Below are positions 27,491 through 37,684 of a DNA stretch of 64,000 nucleotides, one piece after another. The DNA comes from Aquimarina longa SW024 (lineage in GTDB: Bacteria > Bacteroidota > Bacteroidia > Flavobacteriales > Flavobacteriaceae): contig NZ_KQ474099.1 of assembly GCF_001401755.1 (NCBI RefSeq), positions 375,926 to 439,925 on the forward strand. The letters run 5' to 3'. Both the position numbers and the translations under genes were made by a program. The first letter of the stretch is position 1; every line of letters begins with the position of its first letter. A model generated the notes under the pieces. The model saw only the letters and a program-made list of their open reading frames with translations, was not told the origin of the DNA and did not search any database.

Positions 27491-28657
27491 ATGAAAAAGA
27501 TACTTACCATATTATCTATATCACTTCTTATCATTTCATGTGGACAAAATAATACGAAGTCTATCGACAAAATTATAGAAGACGGTAATTTGCAAGCATT
27601 GCGTGCTAAAAGAACCGAGATAGTAGCTGAACAACAAACTGTTTCTAATCAGTTAAAACAATTGGATGAAGCAATAGCTTCTTTAGATTCTATAAAAAAA
27701 CTTCCTTTAGTAACTACAATTATAGTAAAAGACACCTTGTTTAACCATTATCTAGAATTGCAAGGAAATGTAGAGACTAAGAAAAACATAGTCTTATATC
27801 CAGAGATGGGTGGTATTCTTACCAGAATCTATGTAAAACAAGGACAAAAAGTATCTAAAGGTCAACTACTTGCCAGAATTGATGATGGTGGACTTAGCCA
27901 ACAACTATCACAAGTAGAAGTACAAGCACAATTAGCCAAAACTACTTTTGATCGCCAAAAAAGACTTTGGGAACAAAAAATCGGTTCCGAAATTCAGTAT
28001 TTAGAAGCTAAAACAAATTTTGAAGCTCAGAAAAATGTAGTAAATCAAATCAAACGTCAATTGGCAAAAACTACAATAAATGCTCCTTTTTCTGGTATTA
28101 TTGATGATGTGATAACAGAACAGGGGAGTGTAGTATCTCCTGGTCAAAGCCCCGTAATACGTATCGTTAACCTAAATGATATGTATATCGAAACCGAAGT
28201 ACCAGAACGCTATATACCAAGTGTTACTATGGGTAAAAATGTAGAAGTATATTTCCCTGTTCTTGGAACAACAATAAATACTAAAATTCGTCAGGTTGGA
28301 AATTATATCAACCCTAACAATCGCTCCTTTATGGTAGAAGTTGGTATTCCTTCAAAAGGAGGTACTGTAAAACCTAATCTTACTGCTAAAGTAAAAATAA
28401 ACGATTACACTAATGAGAAAGCGATATTAATCCCACAAAGTATTATTTCTGAAAATGCAGAAGGCGATCAATATACATATGTTACCACTGGTAAAAATGG
28501 ACAGAATATAGCAGAAGCTAAAAGAGTAATCATAAAAACAGGAAAAACACAAGGAGATCTAATAGAGATTACAGAAGGTATCAATAATGGTGATGCTATT
28601 ATTAGTGAAGGTGCTAGAAGTGTAAAAGATGGTCAGAAAGTTAAAATTTTAAACTAA
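27491..28657 (+). CDS. RND efflux periplasmic adaptor (membrane fusion protein)
   Basis: 388-aa lipoprotein with the lipobox ISC near residue 17. A coiled-coil hairpin is split around a lipoyl-like domain: GGILTRIYVKQGQKVSKGQLL at the front and TTINAPFSGIIDDVITEQGS after the helices. A beta-barrel domain and the C-terminal GDAIISEGARSVKDGQKV segment follow. It links the TolC and RND proteins. It lies 6 bp before the RND gene. Confidence 0.94.
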   Translation: MKKILTILSISLLIISCGQNNTKSIDKIIEDGNLQALRAKRTEIVAEQQTVSNQLKQLDEAIASLDSIKKLPLVTTIIVKDTLFNHYLELQGNVETKKNIVLYPEMGGILTRIYVKQGQKVSKGQLLARIDDGGLSQQLSQVEVQAQLAKTTFDRQKRLWEQKIGSEIQYLEAKTNFEAQKNVVNQIKRQLAKTTINAPFSGIIDDVITEQGSVVSPGQSPVIRIVNLNDMYIETEVPERYIPSVTMGKNVEVYFPVLGTTINTKIRQVGNYINPNNRSFMVEVGIPSKGGTVKPNLTAKVKINDYTNEKAILIPQSIISENAEGDQYTYVTTGKNGQNIAEAKRVIIKTGKTQGDLIEITEGINNGDAIISEGARSVKDGQKVKILN

Positions 28658-28663
28658 CAACCT

Positions 28664-31600
28664 ATGGAAGTTAACAAGAAAAAGGTAGATAAGGAGTTTA
28701 AATTATCGTCTTGGGCGATAGACAATCCAACTACCATATATGTAATGATTGGTATATTTCTGGTGTTAGGACTTTCTGCATATTTTTCTATGCCTAGAGA
28801 AAATTTCCCAGAAATCAATGAAACCAAAATCTATATCAGTGTTCCTTATCCAGGAAATACTGCAGAAGATATTGAACGCTTAATTGTAGATCCATTAGAA
28901 GATCAACTAAAAAATGTAAGTAATGTCGTAGAGATCCTCTCGACTTCGCAAGAAGATTATGCTATTATAACAGTAGAATTTGATGAGGAACTCTCTGTAC
29001 CGGCAGCCAAACAAAAGGTAAAAGATGAAGTAGATTCTGAAAAAGCTAATGAGGATTGGCCTACTTTTAATGGAGCCAAAGTAGAACCTAATGTTTTTGA
29101 TCTGAGTATTTCTGAGGAAACTCCAATTATGAACATTAATATATCAGGTGACTATCCAGTAGAAAAACTAAAAGAATTTGCTGAATATCTAGAAGATGAA
29201 ATAGGAGATCTTGATGAAATTAAAAAAGCAGATATCCGTGGTGCTCAGGAAAAAGAGGTGGAAGTTGCTGTGGATATCTACAAAATGATGGCCGCTAAAG
29301 TAAGTTTTGATGATATAATCAATACGATACGTAATGGAAATATGACTATGTCTGCAGGAAATATGATTGCAAGCGGGCAACGACGTACGATAAGAATTCT
29401 AGGAGAAATCGAGCGTCCTTCACAACTTGATCAATTTGTTGTAAAATCCTTGAACGGAGCTGTATATCTTAGAGATATTGCCGAAGTTACCTTTAAAGAA
29501 GAAGACAAAACTACTTATGCAAGAGAATATGGACATAGTGTAGTGATGTTAGATGTAAAGAAGCGTTCTGGAAAAAATATGATCGAAGCTGCCGAAAAAA
29601 TAAATGGAATTCTAGAAGATGCTAAAGAAAATGTATTCCCTCAAGATTTAAAAGTAACTGTTGCTAACGATCAGTCCGAAAAAACAAATAACCAAGTAAG
29701 TGATTTAGTAAATAATATCATTTTTGGGATTATTCTAGTAGTAGGCGTTTTGATGTTCTTTTTAGGATTTAGAAATGCACTATTCGTAGGGTTTGCAATC
29801 CCAATGTCTATGTTTATGTCTTTTATGATCCTATCGGCATTAGGATACACAATGAATACTATGATTCTTTTTGCATTAATCATGGGATTAGGAATGCTAG
29901 TAGACAATGGTATTGTAGTGGTAGAAAATGTATATCGCTTAATGGAAGAAGAAGGGATGTCTAGAATAGAAGCTGCCAAAAAAGGTATTGGAGAGATTGC
30001 TTTTCCTATAATCATCTCTACTTTAACTACTGTCGCAGCCTTTGTTCCATTAGGAATGTGGCCAGGGGTAATGGGACAATTTATGATCTATTTTCCGATT
30101 ACATTATCTGTTGTATTAGGATCATCTCTATTTGTTGCCATATTTATTAACTCTATGTTAGTGTCACAATTTATGGAAGTTGGTGAAAAGAAACTGACTC
30201 GTAAGCAATTAATACGATTAAGCATAATCTTAGGAGGTATTGGTACATTTATCTTGGTTGTTGGAGGAGCAGTAAGAGGTTTAGGAAGTCTTATGATCTT
30301 TACTGCTGCTATGTTCTGGTTATATAGATACGTACTAAAAGGAGCCGCAAATTTCTTTCAAAAAAGAATTTTAGCTTGGTTAGAAAATCAATACCAACGC
30401 TTTTTAACATCAGCATTAAAAGGTTGGAGAGCTTACATTTATAGTTTTGGAACATTTATTTTACTAATTGTTGTATTTGTAATGTTCATTGGTTCAATGA
30501 TGAGTCAACGAACCAAAGTAGAATTTTTCCCAGATAACAAACCGAATCAAATCGTAGTGTATGTTGAATATTCACAAGGGACAGATATAGAAAAAACAAA
30601 TGCAATTACCAAAGAAATCGAGCAACGTGTTTACGCTGTTATTAATGAATCAGAATATCTAGAGGGTAGTAATCATAATTTTCTTGTAGAATCTGCCGTT
30701 TCTCAGGTAGGAGAAGGAGCTGGGAATCCTCAGACTGATGGTGGTAGTAATGCCGAAATGCCTCATAAAGCAAAGATTACAGCTACAATGAGAGAATATA
30801 AATACCGAAAAGGAAAAGATTCTGAAATATTACGTCAGAAAGTACAAGAATCTTTAAAAGGCATTTATCCTGGTGTAGCAATTTCTGTTGAAAAAGATCC
30901 TGTGGGGCCTCCTGTTGGATACCCTATTAATATTGAAATTGAAGGCCCTGATTATGATGAGTTGATCACTATTGCTGAACAAATGCGTAACTTTATTAAT
31001 GAAAAAAATATTCCAGGCATAGAGGAGTTAAAAATTGATGTTAATAAAGGAAAACCTGCTATGCAAGTGGTAGTCGATAGGCAGAAATCTGGAGAATTAG
31101 GAGTAGCTGCTGGTCAGGTAGGAAATCAATTGCGTAGGTCAATTTTTGGTGAAAAAGCGGGAGTGTATAAAAAAAATGGAGAAGATTATGATATTTATAT
31201 CCGTTTTAATGAAGATAACCGATATAACACTAGTGCCCTTTTTAATCAAAATATCACTTTTAGAGATCAAGCTACTGGACAATTAAAAGAAGTACCTGTG
31301 TCTGCAGTAGCATCACAAAAAAACACTTCTTCATTTAGTGCAATTAAACATAAAGCAACTAAGAGAGTGGTAACGGTGTATTCTGGGCTTCAACCTGGTT
31401 ATACAGATGCTGGGGCAATTGTGTCCCAAATTCAGACAGAAATGGCTGGCTTCATAACATTACCTAGAGATGTTAAAATCGACTACACAGGTCAGATAGA
31501 AGAACAAGGTAAGCAAATGAAGTTTTTAATGGGTGCCTTTTTCTCTGGATTAGGATTGATTATGCTAATTCTAATTTTTCAGTTTAGTTCTATTTCTAAA

Positions 31601-32161
31601 CCTACTATTATTATGATTGCTATTTTCTTGAGTTTTATAGGAGTTTTTGGAGGTATATTAATTACAGGGTCTTCGTTTGTCATTATGATGACGATGATGG
31701 GGATCATCTCCTTAGCAGGAATTGTAGTAAACAATGGAGTGGTTTTACTGGATTATACCCAACTGTTAATCGATAGAAAAAAAGTAGAACTTAATGTCAA
31801 TGAAAAAGAACTTTTACCTAATGAAGAGATTATGAAAATTATTATTAAAGGTGGTAAAGCTCGTTTAAGACCTGTATTATTAACTGCGATTACTACAGTA
31901 TTAGGGCTGATACCATTAGCAATAGGCTTTAATATAGATTTCTTTTCATTATTTTCTAAATTTGATCCAAAAATTTATTTAGGAGGAGATAATGTGATTT
32001 TCTGGGGTCCATTAGCTTGGACCGTTATATATGGATTAATTATAGCAACATTTTTAACTTTAATTATTGTACCGTGTTTATTCTATATTGTACACCGTAT
32101 AAAGGTTCGATTTAGCAAAAAGAAAGTGACAGATATATCGTCTGTAAAATTAGCTCAATAA
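28664..32161 (+). CDS. RND-family (AcrB/HAE1-like) efflux permease
   Basis: 1165-aa inner-membrane pump with twelve predicted helices and two large periplasmic loops. MPRENFPEINETKIYISVPYPG near 43 is the porter entry. GLGMLVDNGIVVVENVYR near 415 holds the essential Asp of the proton relay in TM4, and GIVVNNGVVLLDY (about 1026) is the TM10-11 counterpart. An extra hydrophobic stretch (about 510-565) lies between TM6 and the second loop. Substrates cannot be predicted. Confidence 0.95.
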   Translation: MEVNKKKVDKEFKLSSWAIDNPTTIYVMIGIFLVLGLSAYFSMPRENFPEINETKIYISVPYPGNTAEDIERLIVDPLEDQLKNVSNVVEILSTSQEDYAIITVEFDEELSVPAAKQKVKDEVDSEKANEDWPTFNGAKVEPNVFDLSISEETPIMNINISGDYPVEKLKEFAEYLEDEIGDLDEIKKADIRGAQEKEVEVAVDIYKMMAAKVSFDDIINTIRNGNMTMSAGNMIASGQRRTIRILGEIERPSQLDQFVVKSLNGAVYLRDIAEVTFKEEDKTTYAREYGHSVVMLDVKKRSGKNMIEAAEKINGILEDAKENVFPQDLKVTVANDQSEKTNNQVSDLVNNIIFGIILVVGVLMFFLGFRNALFVGFAIPMSMFMSFMILSALGYTMNTMILFALIMGLGMLVDNGIVVVENVYRLMEEEGMSRIEAAKKGIGEIAFPIIISTLTTVAAFVPLGMWPGVMGQFMIYFPITLSVVLGSSLFVAIFINSMLVSQFMEVGEKKLTRKQLIRLSIILGGIGTFILVVGGAVRGLGSLMIFTAAMFWLYRYVLKGAANFFQKRILAWLENQYQRFLTSALKGWRAYIYSFGTFILLIVVFVMFIGSMMSQRTKVEFFPDNKPNQIVVYVEYSQGTDIEKTNAITKEIEQRVYAVINESEYLEGSNHNFLVESAVSQVGEGAGNPQTDGGSNAEMPHKAKITATMREYKYRKGKDSEILRQKVQESLKGIYPGVAISVEKDPVGPPVGYPINIEIEGPDYDELITIAEQMRNFINEKNIPGIEELKIDVNKGKPAMQVVVDRQKSGELGVAAGQVGNQLRRSIFGEKAGVYKKNGEDYDIYIRFNEDNRYNTSALFNQNITFRDQATGQLKEVPVSAVASQKNTSSFSAIKHKATKRVVTVYSGLQPGYTDAGAIVSQIQTEMAGFITLPRDVKIDYTGQIEEQGKQMKFLMGAFFSGLGLIMLILIFQFSSISKPTIIMIAIFLSFIGVFGGILITGSSFVIMMTMMGIISLAGIVVNNGVVLLDYTQLLIDRKKVELNVNEKELLPNEEIMKIIIKGGKARLRPVLLTAITTVLGLIPLAIGFNIDFFSLFSKFDPKIYLGGDNVIFWGPLAWTVIYGLIIATFLTLIIVPCLFYIVHRIKVRFSKKKVTDISSVKLAQ

Positions 32162-32182
32162 CTTTATACAGATATTAACACT

Positions 32183-32219
32183 AAAAACGCCATGCTATTA
32201 TTGATAGCATGGCGTTTTT
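32183..32219 (+). terminator. Terminator of the RND efflux operon
   Basis: Perfect 16-bp arms (AAAAACGCCATGCTAT and its complement) surround a 5-nt loop and end in a T run, 22 bp after the RND stop codon. Confidence 0.9.
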
Positions 32220-32236
32220 ATATTTTAAAACATTTA

Positions 32237-32337
32237 AATCAACAACCTTGGAGCAAGCTCACGAGGTATGCTTCCTAAAAAAATATTTTGATATCGAGGC
32301 AGACCTCAGGGAATTAACCCCTCAATGAGGGATTAAA
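32237..32337 (+). repeat. REP-like intergenic element, copy 1
   Basis: About 100 bp with three small hairpins in order: GAGC-AA-GCTC, GAGG-CAGA-CCTC and CCTC-AAT-GAGG. It is much more structured than surrounding spacer DNA. The same left (about 70 bp) and right (about 30 bp) segments recur at 51256-51434, and a diverged inverted form at 55624-55695. It lies between the convergent RND operon and tyrS. It looks non-coding. Confidence 0.8.
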
Positions 32338-32343
32338 GAATAA

Positions 32344-33639
32344 TCAAACAACTCTAATCACAAAATAATTTTTCTTACCTCGTTGTAATAAAACGAATTG
32401 TTCATTAATCAGATCGTTTTCTGATATCGAATATTCATCAGTTACTTTTTCCCTGTTTACTGATATAGAATTTTCTTTTAATGCTCGTCTAGCTTCTCCA
32501 TTAGATTTTAAAAAACCTGTTTGCTCTGCCAAAGCTCCAACAATACCCAAGCCATTAGACATCAATTCTTTTGACACCTCTGCTTGGGGTACCCCATCAA
32601 AAACATCTAAGAAAGTAGCTTCATCTAACTCCTTTAAGTCAGCAGATGTAGATTTACCAAATAAAATTGCAGAAGCTTTTATAGCATTATCTAAATCTTC
32701 TTTAGAATGTACTATAACTGTAACCTCATCGGCTAATTTTTTCTGTAAAATTCGCTGATGTGGAGCTTCTGTATGTTCTGCTACGAGTGCTTGTATCTCT
32801 TTTTCTGTTAAAAAGGTAAAAATCTTAATACACTTCTCTGCATCTTCATCACTAGTATTTAACCAATATTGGTAGAATTTATATGGAGATGTTCTCTTAG
32901 CATCTAACCATACGTTACCACCTTCGGATTTACCAAACTTAGACCCATCTGATTTGGTTATCAACGGGCAGGTTAAGGCATACCCTTTACCTCCAGAAAC
33001 TCTTCTGATTAGTTCTGTACCTGTAGTGATATTACCCCATTGATCGCTTCCTCCCATTTGCAATGTACAGGTATGCGCTCTGTATAGATGTAAAAAATCA
33101 TACCCTTGTACTAATTGATAAGTAAATTCTGTAAATGACATTCCTTCTGAGGATTCTGAAGATATCCGATTCTTAACCGAATCTTTAGCCATCATATAAT
33201 TAACTGTAATATGTTTCCCTACATCTCTAATAAACTCTAGAAACGAAAACTCTTTCATCCAATCATAGTTATTAACTAATACCGCTGCATTAGGAGCATC
33301 ACTTTCAAAATCTAAAAATCTACTCAATTGCTTTTTTATAGATTCTTGATTATGACGTAGTGTTTTCTCATCTAACAGATTACGTTCTGCTGATTTACCT
33401 GACGGATCTCCAATCATACCTGTAGCACCCCCTACTAAAGCAAAAGGCTTATGCCCTGTTCTTTGATAGTGTGCTAATAACATAATAGGAACCAAGTTAC
33501 CAATATGTAACGAATCTGCAGTAGGATCAAACCCTACATAAGCTGATCTCATTTGCTCCATTAGATATTCTTCTGTACCAGGCATTGCATCATGCAACAT
33601 TCCTCTCCAACGTAACTCTTCTATAAAATTTTTAGTCAT
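32344..33639 (-). CDS. tyrS: Tyrosyl-tRNA synthetase
   Basis: Class I aminoacyl-tRNA synthetase charging tRNA-Tyr. It has the HIGH-like motif HIGNL (about 42-46), Tyr-binding blocks YDFLHLYR and [10 protein letters not shown] (about 185-205) and a KMSKS-type loop KFGKS (about 235). The C-terminal S4 RNA-binding domain (about 365-431) carries [17 protein letters not shown]. 431 aa is normal for bacterial TyrRS. A TATCTTTG box lies 26 bp before the start. Confidence 0.97.
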   Translation of the reverse strand: MTKNFIEELRWRGMLHDAMPGTEEYLMEQMRSAYVGFDPTADSLHIGNLVPIMLLAHYQRTGHKPFALVGGATGMIGDPSGKSAERNLLDEKTLRHNQESIKKQLSRFLDFESDAPNAAVLVNNYDWMKEFSFLEFIRDVGKHITVNYMMAKDSVKNRISSESSEGMSFTEFTYQLVQGYDFLHLYRAHTCTLQMGGSDQWGNITTGTELIRRVSGGKGYALTCPLITKSDGSKFGKSEGGNVWLDAKRTSPYKFYQYWLNTSDEDAEKCIKIFTFLTEKEIQALVAEHTEAPHQRILQKKLADEVTVIVHSKEDLDNAIKASAILFGKSTSADLKELDEATFLDVFDGVPQAEVSKELMSNGLGIVGALAEQTGFLKSNGEARRALKENSISVNREKVTDEYSISENDLINEQFVLLQRGKKNYFVIRVV

Positions 33640-33664
33640 TATACTATAATTCTGTTAAGGGTAA

Positions 33665-33672
33665 CAAAGATA
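33665..33672 (-). promoter_or_regulatory. -7 box of tyrS
   Basis: Minus-strand TATCTTTG, an exact TAnnTTTG match, 25 bp upstream of the tyrS ATG. The short leader leaves no room for a T-box, and no -33 match is obvious. Confidence 0.55.
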
Positions 33673-33752
33673 AAAATATGATGACTATTTTGCTATGAAT
33701 ATCATAGAAATCCTAAGGATCGAATCATTTTAGTTTTTAAACATTATTTTAA

Positions 33753-33931
33753 GATTTTAGCAAAATTATTGGAGTAGCTTTATTAGGAATACTACTTATC
33801 TCTGCGTTTTGGTATAGAAAGAAAAAGAACAGCACCTAATATTACTTAAATCCAAAAGAAGCACCTCTACATTATTTTTTATAATGGTAAACTTTATATA
33901 AACGGAGAAGATATGATTAATCTATTTCAAT
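33753..33931 (+). pseudogene. Decayed small single-membrane-helix protein gene
   Basis: One frame reads a transmembrane-like peptide, IGVALLGILLISAFWYRKKK (33768-33827), and reaches TAA at 33837. The same frame then gives YYLNPKEAPLHYF up to 33878. A one-base shift in a T run continues as FYNGKLYINGEDMINLFQ to a TAA at 33931. The text is protein-like across a stop and a frameshift, and no start codon remains. It lies in the 385-bp gap between tyrS and the SDR gene, which otherwise shows only a possible -7 box (TAACTTTG, 33943-33950). Confidence 0.4.
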
Positions 33932-34024
33932 AAATGTAGTACTAACTTTGACCTCTATTTTATATTCTCTAAAATTTACAAAACGTATTTTAATTGTTTA
34001 CTTTAGTATCGCAGAATACACATT

Positions 34025-35044
34025 ATGATATTAGTTACAGGAGCAACAGGTCTAGTAGGAGGTCATTTATTAGTTAAGCTTGTAAAAGAGAACTACTCGA
34101 TACGAGCATTATACCGAACTGAAACCAAAAAAGAGCAGACTAGAAAAGTGTTTTTATATTATTTCCCTAATGAAGAAGGAGAGGAATTATTTAACACTAT
34201 AGACTGGGTAAACTGTACAATTAATGATATCCCTGCTCTTACCGAAGTTTTTGAAGGAATTACACATGTATATCACTGTGCTGCAAAAATTAGTTTTAAT
34301 CCATCCGATTATAAAGAGCTACGAAAAACGAATATAGAAGGCACTGCTAATATTGTAAACCTTTGTTTACTTAATAATATAGAGAAATTTTGCTATGTAA
34401 GTTCTATTGCTACATTGGGAGAAAGCTCTTTTAACTCCCCTGTTGATGAATCTACAGAATGGAATCCCGAAACCCCTAATTCTGTATATGCTATTACTAA
34501 GTACGGTGCAGAAATAGAGGTTTGGAGAGGTATTCATGAGGGGCTTAATGCTGTAATTGTAAATCCAGGTATCATTATTGGACCTGGATACTTTGATAGC
34601 GGTAGTGGATATCTCTTTAAAAGAATCCATGAAGGAATGAACTATTTCACTACAGGGATCACAGGATATGTCGCTATAAAAGATGTGATCACTATTATGC
34701 ATCAACTTATGAACGGTCCTTATAACAACCAACGATACATTCTTATTGGAGAAAATATAAGTTATAAAAATGTGTTTTGCAAGATTGCTACAGCACTAAA
34801 CAAGCCTATCCCCAAAAAGAAAGTCTCTCCTCTGCTAATGAAAGTTGCTTATTATATACAACATATAGGACACACGTTCTTTAGAACTAAACAATCTATT
34901 TTTAAATCATCTATCCGAGGTGCTTTTTTAATAACATATTATGATAACAACAAAATAAAGAAAGAACTTACCTATAGTTTTATACCCATTGAAAAAAGTA
35001 TCAAAGAAACTGCTCATTATTTTTTAGCCAAAAGTCAGAAGTAG
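34025..35044 (+). CDS. NAD-dependent epimerase/dehydratase (extended SDR)
   Basis: 339-aa Rossmann enzyme. The cofactor loop GATGLVGGHLL is at residues 5-15, the catalytic YAITKYGAE (YxxxK) near 158 and VNPGIIIGPG near 180. These place it among extended short-chain dehydrogenases that act on nucleotide sugars, dihydroflavonol-like compounds or sterol-like substrates. The substrate is not predictable and no pathway genes lie adjacent. It converges with DUF4296. Confidence 0.9.
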   Translation: MILVTGATGLVGGHLLVKLVKENYSIRALYRTETKKEQTRKVFLYYFPNEEGEELFNTIDWVNCTINDIPALTEVFEGITHVYHCAAKISFNPSDYKELRKTNIEGTANIVNLCLLNNIEKFCYVSSIATLGESSFNSPVDESTEWNPETPNSVYAITKYGAEIEVWRGIHEGLNAVIVNPGIIIGPGYFDSGSGYLFKRIHEGMNYFTTGITGYVAIKDVITIMHQLMNGPYNNQRYILIGENISYKNVFCKIATALNKPIPKKKVSPLLMKVAYYIQHIGHTFFRTKQSIFKSSIRGAFLITYYDNNKIKKELTYSFIPIEKSIKETAHYFLAKSQK

Positions 35045-35084
35045 CAAGCATTTATAGATAATTTAATGTATTCAAAACTCAATT

Positions 35085-35519
35085 TTATTTCTGGAACATT
35101 TTTTCTTTTTTAATTGTTAAGGTATCTTTTATTTTTTTAATAGAGTCCTCAGCTTTCCTAATAGAATCTTCTTGTTTTTTAAGTTTTTCATACTTTACTT
35201 CTTCTGCATTAAGATTAGCTTTTACATTTTTAAAAATAGCTACATATTGCTCTATATGATTAGAGTACCAAATATGGTTTTCTGCAAAAACGACACTATC
35301 AACCCCATGTTTTCTAAGAATAAAAGCTTCTGGACTAATATTATTCTCTTCAAGAATATTTCTATTGGAGTTTTTTGCTGCTTTTATAAATGCAATATCA
35401 GTCAAAATCTCTACCATATGATCTTCCTCTAATAAATTCTTTGGCATAGAGGCTTTATCAATACTCTGGCAAGAAAAAATTAGTAGAAAAACCACAAAAT
35501 ATAATCCTCTTCTAATCAT
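35085..35519 (-). CDS. DUF4296 lipoprotein
   Basis: 144-aa protein with a lipobox (LIFSCQS, Cys about 17). The body contains HMVEILTDIAFIKAAKNSNR and LRKHGVDSVVF, the pattern I associate with DUF4296 of Bacteroidota, followed by a charged Lys/Glu helix. Its start overlaps the dihydroorotase stop by 4 bp (ATGA), so it is the third gene of the polyprenol-mannose synthase operon. Function unknown. Confidence 0.82.
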   Translation of the reverse strand: MIRRGLYFVVFLLIFSCQSIDKASMPKNLLEEDHMVEILTDIAFIKAAKNSNRNILEENNISPEAFILRKHGVDSVVFAENHIWYSNHIEQYVAIFKNVKANLNAEEVKYEKLKKQEDSIRKAEDSIKKIKDTLTIKKEKMFQK

Positions 35520-36856
35520 CTGTCAAAAGTTAATCGTTGTCCATTTTTTACATCGTAGAATTTAAAATTCTTATACACTAAGCTTCCATTAACAAAAGTA
35601 TGAGTAATTCTTGACCTAAAAGTAGTTCCCTGAAAAGGAGACCAACCGCATTTATAAGCAATATTATCTTTATTAACACTCCATGGTGCATTTATATCTA
35701 CCAATACTGCATCTGCATAATACCCTTCTTTTATATACCCTCTCTTCTCGATTTGAAATAATATTGCTGGGTTATGACACATTTTTTCAACTATTTTTTC
35801 CAGAGTTATTTTTCCTTGATGATAAAACTCCAACATTGCGGGTAATGCATGTTGTACTAATGGTCCTCCAGAAGGAGCTTTGGCATACACATTCTTCTTT
35901 TCTTCTATCGTATGTGGTGCATGATCTGTAGCAATCACATCTAATCTATCATCTAATAATGCCTTAAACAGTGCTTTTCTATCTTTTGCTGTTTTTACCG
36001 CAGGATTCCATTTTATTAACGTTCCTTTTTCGGCATAATCTTCATCAGAAAACCACAGGTGATGGATACACACTTCTGCTGTTATTTTCTTTTCTTTAAG
36101 TGGAATTTTATTTGTAAAAAGCGCTAATTCTTTAGCTGTCGAAAGATGAAAAACATGCAATCTAGCTCCTGTTTTTTTTGCTAGCTCTACTGCTCTTGAT
36201 GAAGATAAATAACACGCTTCTTCACTTCTTATTATAGGATGAAGAGCTATAGGAATATCATCTCCATATTCTGCCTTATGTTTTTCTGTAGCTTCTTTAA
36301 TAGTTTGTTCATCTTCGCAATGAACCGCAATTAATAAATCTGTAGAAGAAAAAATTTTCTCCAAAACCTCTGGATTATCCACAAGCATGTTTCCTGTAGA
36401 AGACCCTAGAAACAGTTTAAGCGCTGCTACTTTTTTAGGATCTACTTTAAGAATTTCTTCTAGATTATCGTTTGTTCCTCCAAACATAAAAGAATAATTC
36501 GCATAACTTGTTTTTGCTGCAATTTCGAATTTTTCTTCTAGTTTTTCTATTGTTGTTGTCTGAGGCACTGTATTTGGCATCTCTATAAAAGAAGTAATTC
36601 CTCCAGCTATAGCTGCTCTAGATTCTGTTTCTATAGTAGCTTTATGTGTTAACCCTGGTTCTCTAAAATGTACCTGATCATCTATAACTCCTGGTAGTAG
36701 ATACTTCCCTTCAGCATCAAAGATGTGGACATCTGATGATTTTGCACTTATCTGCGGTGCAATTTCTTTAAAAATACCATCCTCTATATATATATCTCCA
36801 TTAAAAATCTTTCCTTCATTAATAATGTTAGCATTTTTAATAAGCACTCTATCCAT
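35516..36856 (-). CDS. Dihydroorotase (class I-like amidohydrolase)
   Basis: Zinc amidohydrolase that cyclises N-carbamoyl-aspartate to dihydroorotate in pyrimidine synthesis. Metal ligands appear in DDQVHFREPG (about 60-69), HCEDE (about 178), a His near 230 (HVFHLST) and ATDHAPH (about 310). About 446 aa fits the class I enzymes common in Bacteroidota. Start at ATG 36856; an ATG two codons earlier (36862) would overlap the upstream stop by 4 bp and is also possible. Either way it is coupled to the glycosyltransferase gene. Confidence 0.92.
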   Translation of the reverse strand: MDRVLIKNANIINEGKIFNGDIYIEDGIFKEIAPQISAKSSDVHIFDAEGKYLLPGVIDDQVHFREPGLTHKATIETESRAAIAGGITSFIEMPNTVPQTTTIEKLEEKFEIAAKTSYANYSFMFGGTNDNLEEILKVDPKKVAALKLFLGSSTGNMLVDNPEVLEKIFSSTDLLIAVHCEDEQTIKEATEKHKAEYGDDIPIALHPIIRSEEACYLSSSRAVELAKKTGARLHVFHLSTAKELALFTNKIPLKEKKITAEVCIHHLWFSDEDYAEKGTLIKWNPAVKTAKDRKALFKALLDDRLDVIATDHAPHTIEEKKNVYAKAPSGGPLVQHALPAMLEFYHQGKITLEKIVEKMCHNPAILFQIEKRGYIKEGYYADAVLVDINAPWSVNKDNIAYKCGWSPFQGTTFRSRITHTFVNGSLVYKNFKFYDVKNGQRLTFDR

Positions 36857-36858
36857 GA

Positions 36859-37590
36859 TCATATTTCGTAACGATTAAATAAGCTTTTAAATTTCATTTT
36901 TATAACCCCAAAAACAGCTTCAGAAATAATTCCTTTACTCATTTTTGAAGCCCCCCGAGTTCTGTCTGTAAAAATTACGGGAATTTCTTTTATTTTAAAT
37001 TTCAATAAATAGGCTTTATATTTCATTTCTATCTGAAAAGCATACCCTACAAATTGAATTTTCTTTAGATTAATTCTTTCTAATACCTCTCTTCTATAAC
37101 AGATAAATCCTGCTGTTGTGTCATGAATATCCATTCCTGTTATAAAACGTACATATCTCGATGCCCCCCAAGACAATAAGACTCTACTCATTGGCCAATT
37201 TACTACATTGACTCCTGTAACATACCTCGACCCTATTGCAACATGAGAATCTCCTTTTGCACATGCATTATACAATCGTATCAAATCATTAGGATTATGA
37301 GAGAAATCTGCATCCATCTCAAAAACATATTCGTAGGAACGTTCTAATGCCCATTCAAAACCAGTAATATATGCTGTACCCAAACCCGATTTACGTTCTC
37401 GTTCAATCAAAAAAAGTGTAGTTGAATATTCTAACTGCAACTCTTTTATTTTATCAATGGTTCCATCAGGGGAATTATCATCTACAATAAGAATATGAAA
37501 ATCGCGTTGAAGCGAAAACACATTCTTAATAATACGTTCTACATTTTCAATTTCGTTATAGGTAGGGATTATAACTAAAGCATCCACCAT
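36859..37590 (-). CDS. Polyprenol monophosphomannose synthase (GT2)
   Basis: 243-aa GT-A glycosyltransferase that makes polyprenyl-phosphate-mannose from GDP-mannose at the inner membrane. VIIPTYNEIENVERII at the N-terminus, DDNSPDGT (about 38-45), the DXD-type EMDADFSHNP (about 93-102) and GSRYVTG (about 121) are DPM1-family marks. There is no C-terminal membrane domain, as in soluble DPM types. It is first in an operon with dihydroorotase and DUF4296; a -7 box is 18 bp upstream. Confidence 0.92.
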   Translation of the reverse strand: MVDALVIIPTYNEIENVERIIKNVFSLQRDFHILIVDDNSPDGTIDKIKELQLEYSTTLFLIERERKSGLGTAYITGFEWALERSYEYVFEMDADFSHNPNDLIRLYNACAKGDSHVAIGSRYVTGVNVVNWPMSRVLLSWGASRYVRFITGMDIHDTTAGFICYRREVLERINLKKIQFVGYAFQIEMKYKAYLLKFKIKEIPVIFTDRTRGASKMSKGIISEAVFGVIKMKFKSLFNRYEI

Positions 37591-37607
37591 CTAGACTATT
37601 TTAAGGG

Positions 37608-37615
37608 CAAATATA
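37608..37615 (-). promoter_or_regulatory. -7 box of the polyprenol-mannose synthase/dihydroorotase operon
   Basis: Minus-strand TATATTTG, exact TAnnTTTG, 17 bp before the first gene of the operon. No clear -33 partner. Confidence 0.5.
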
Positions 37616-37684
37616 ACTAAATAATTACTAGTTTTTTTTTTGTTTTTATCAGTTAATTGATTGTAATTTTAACCCCAACAAGAT

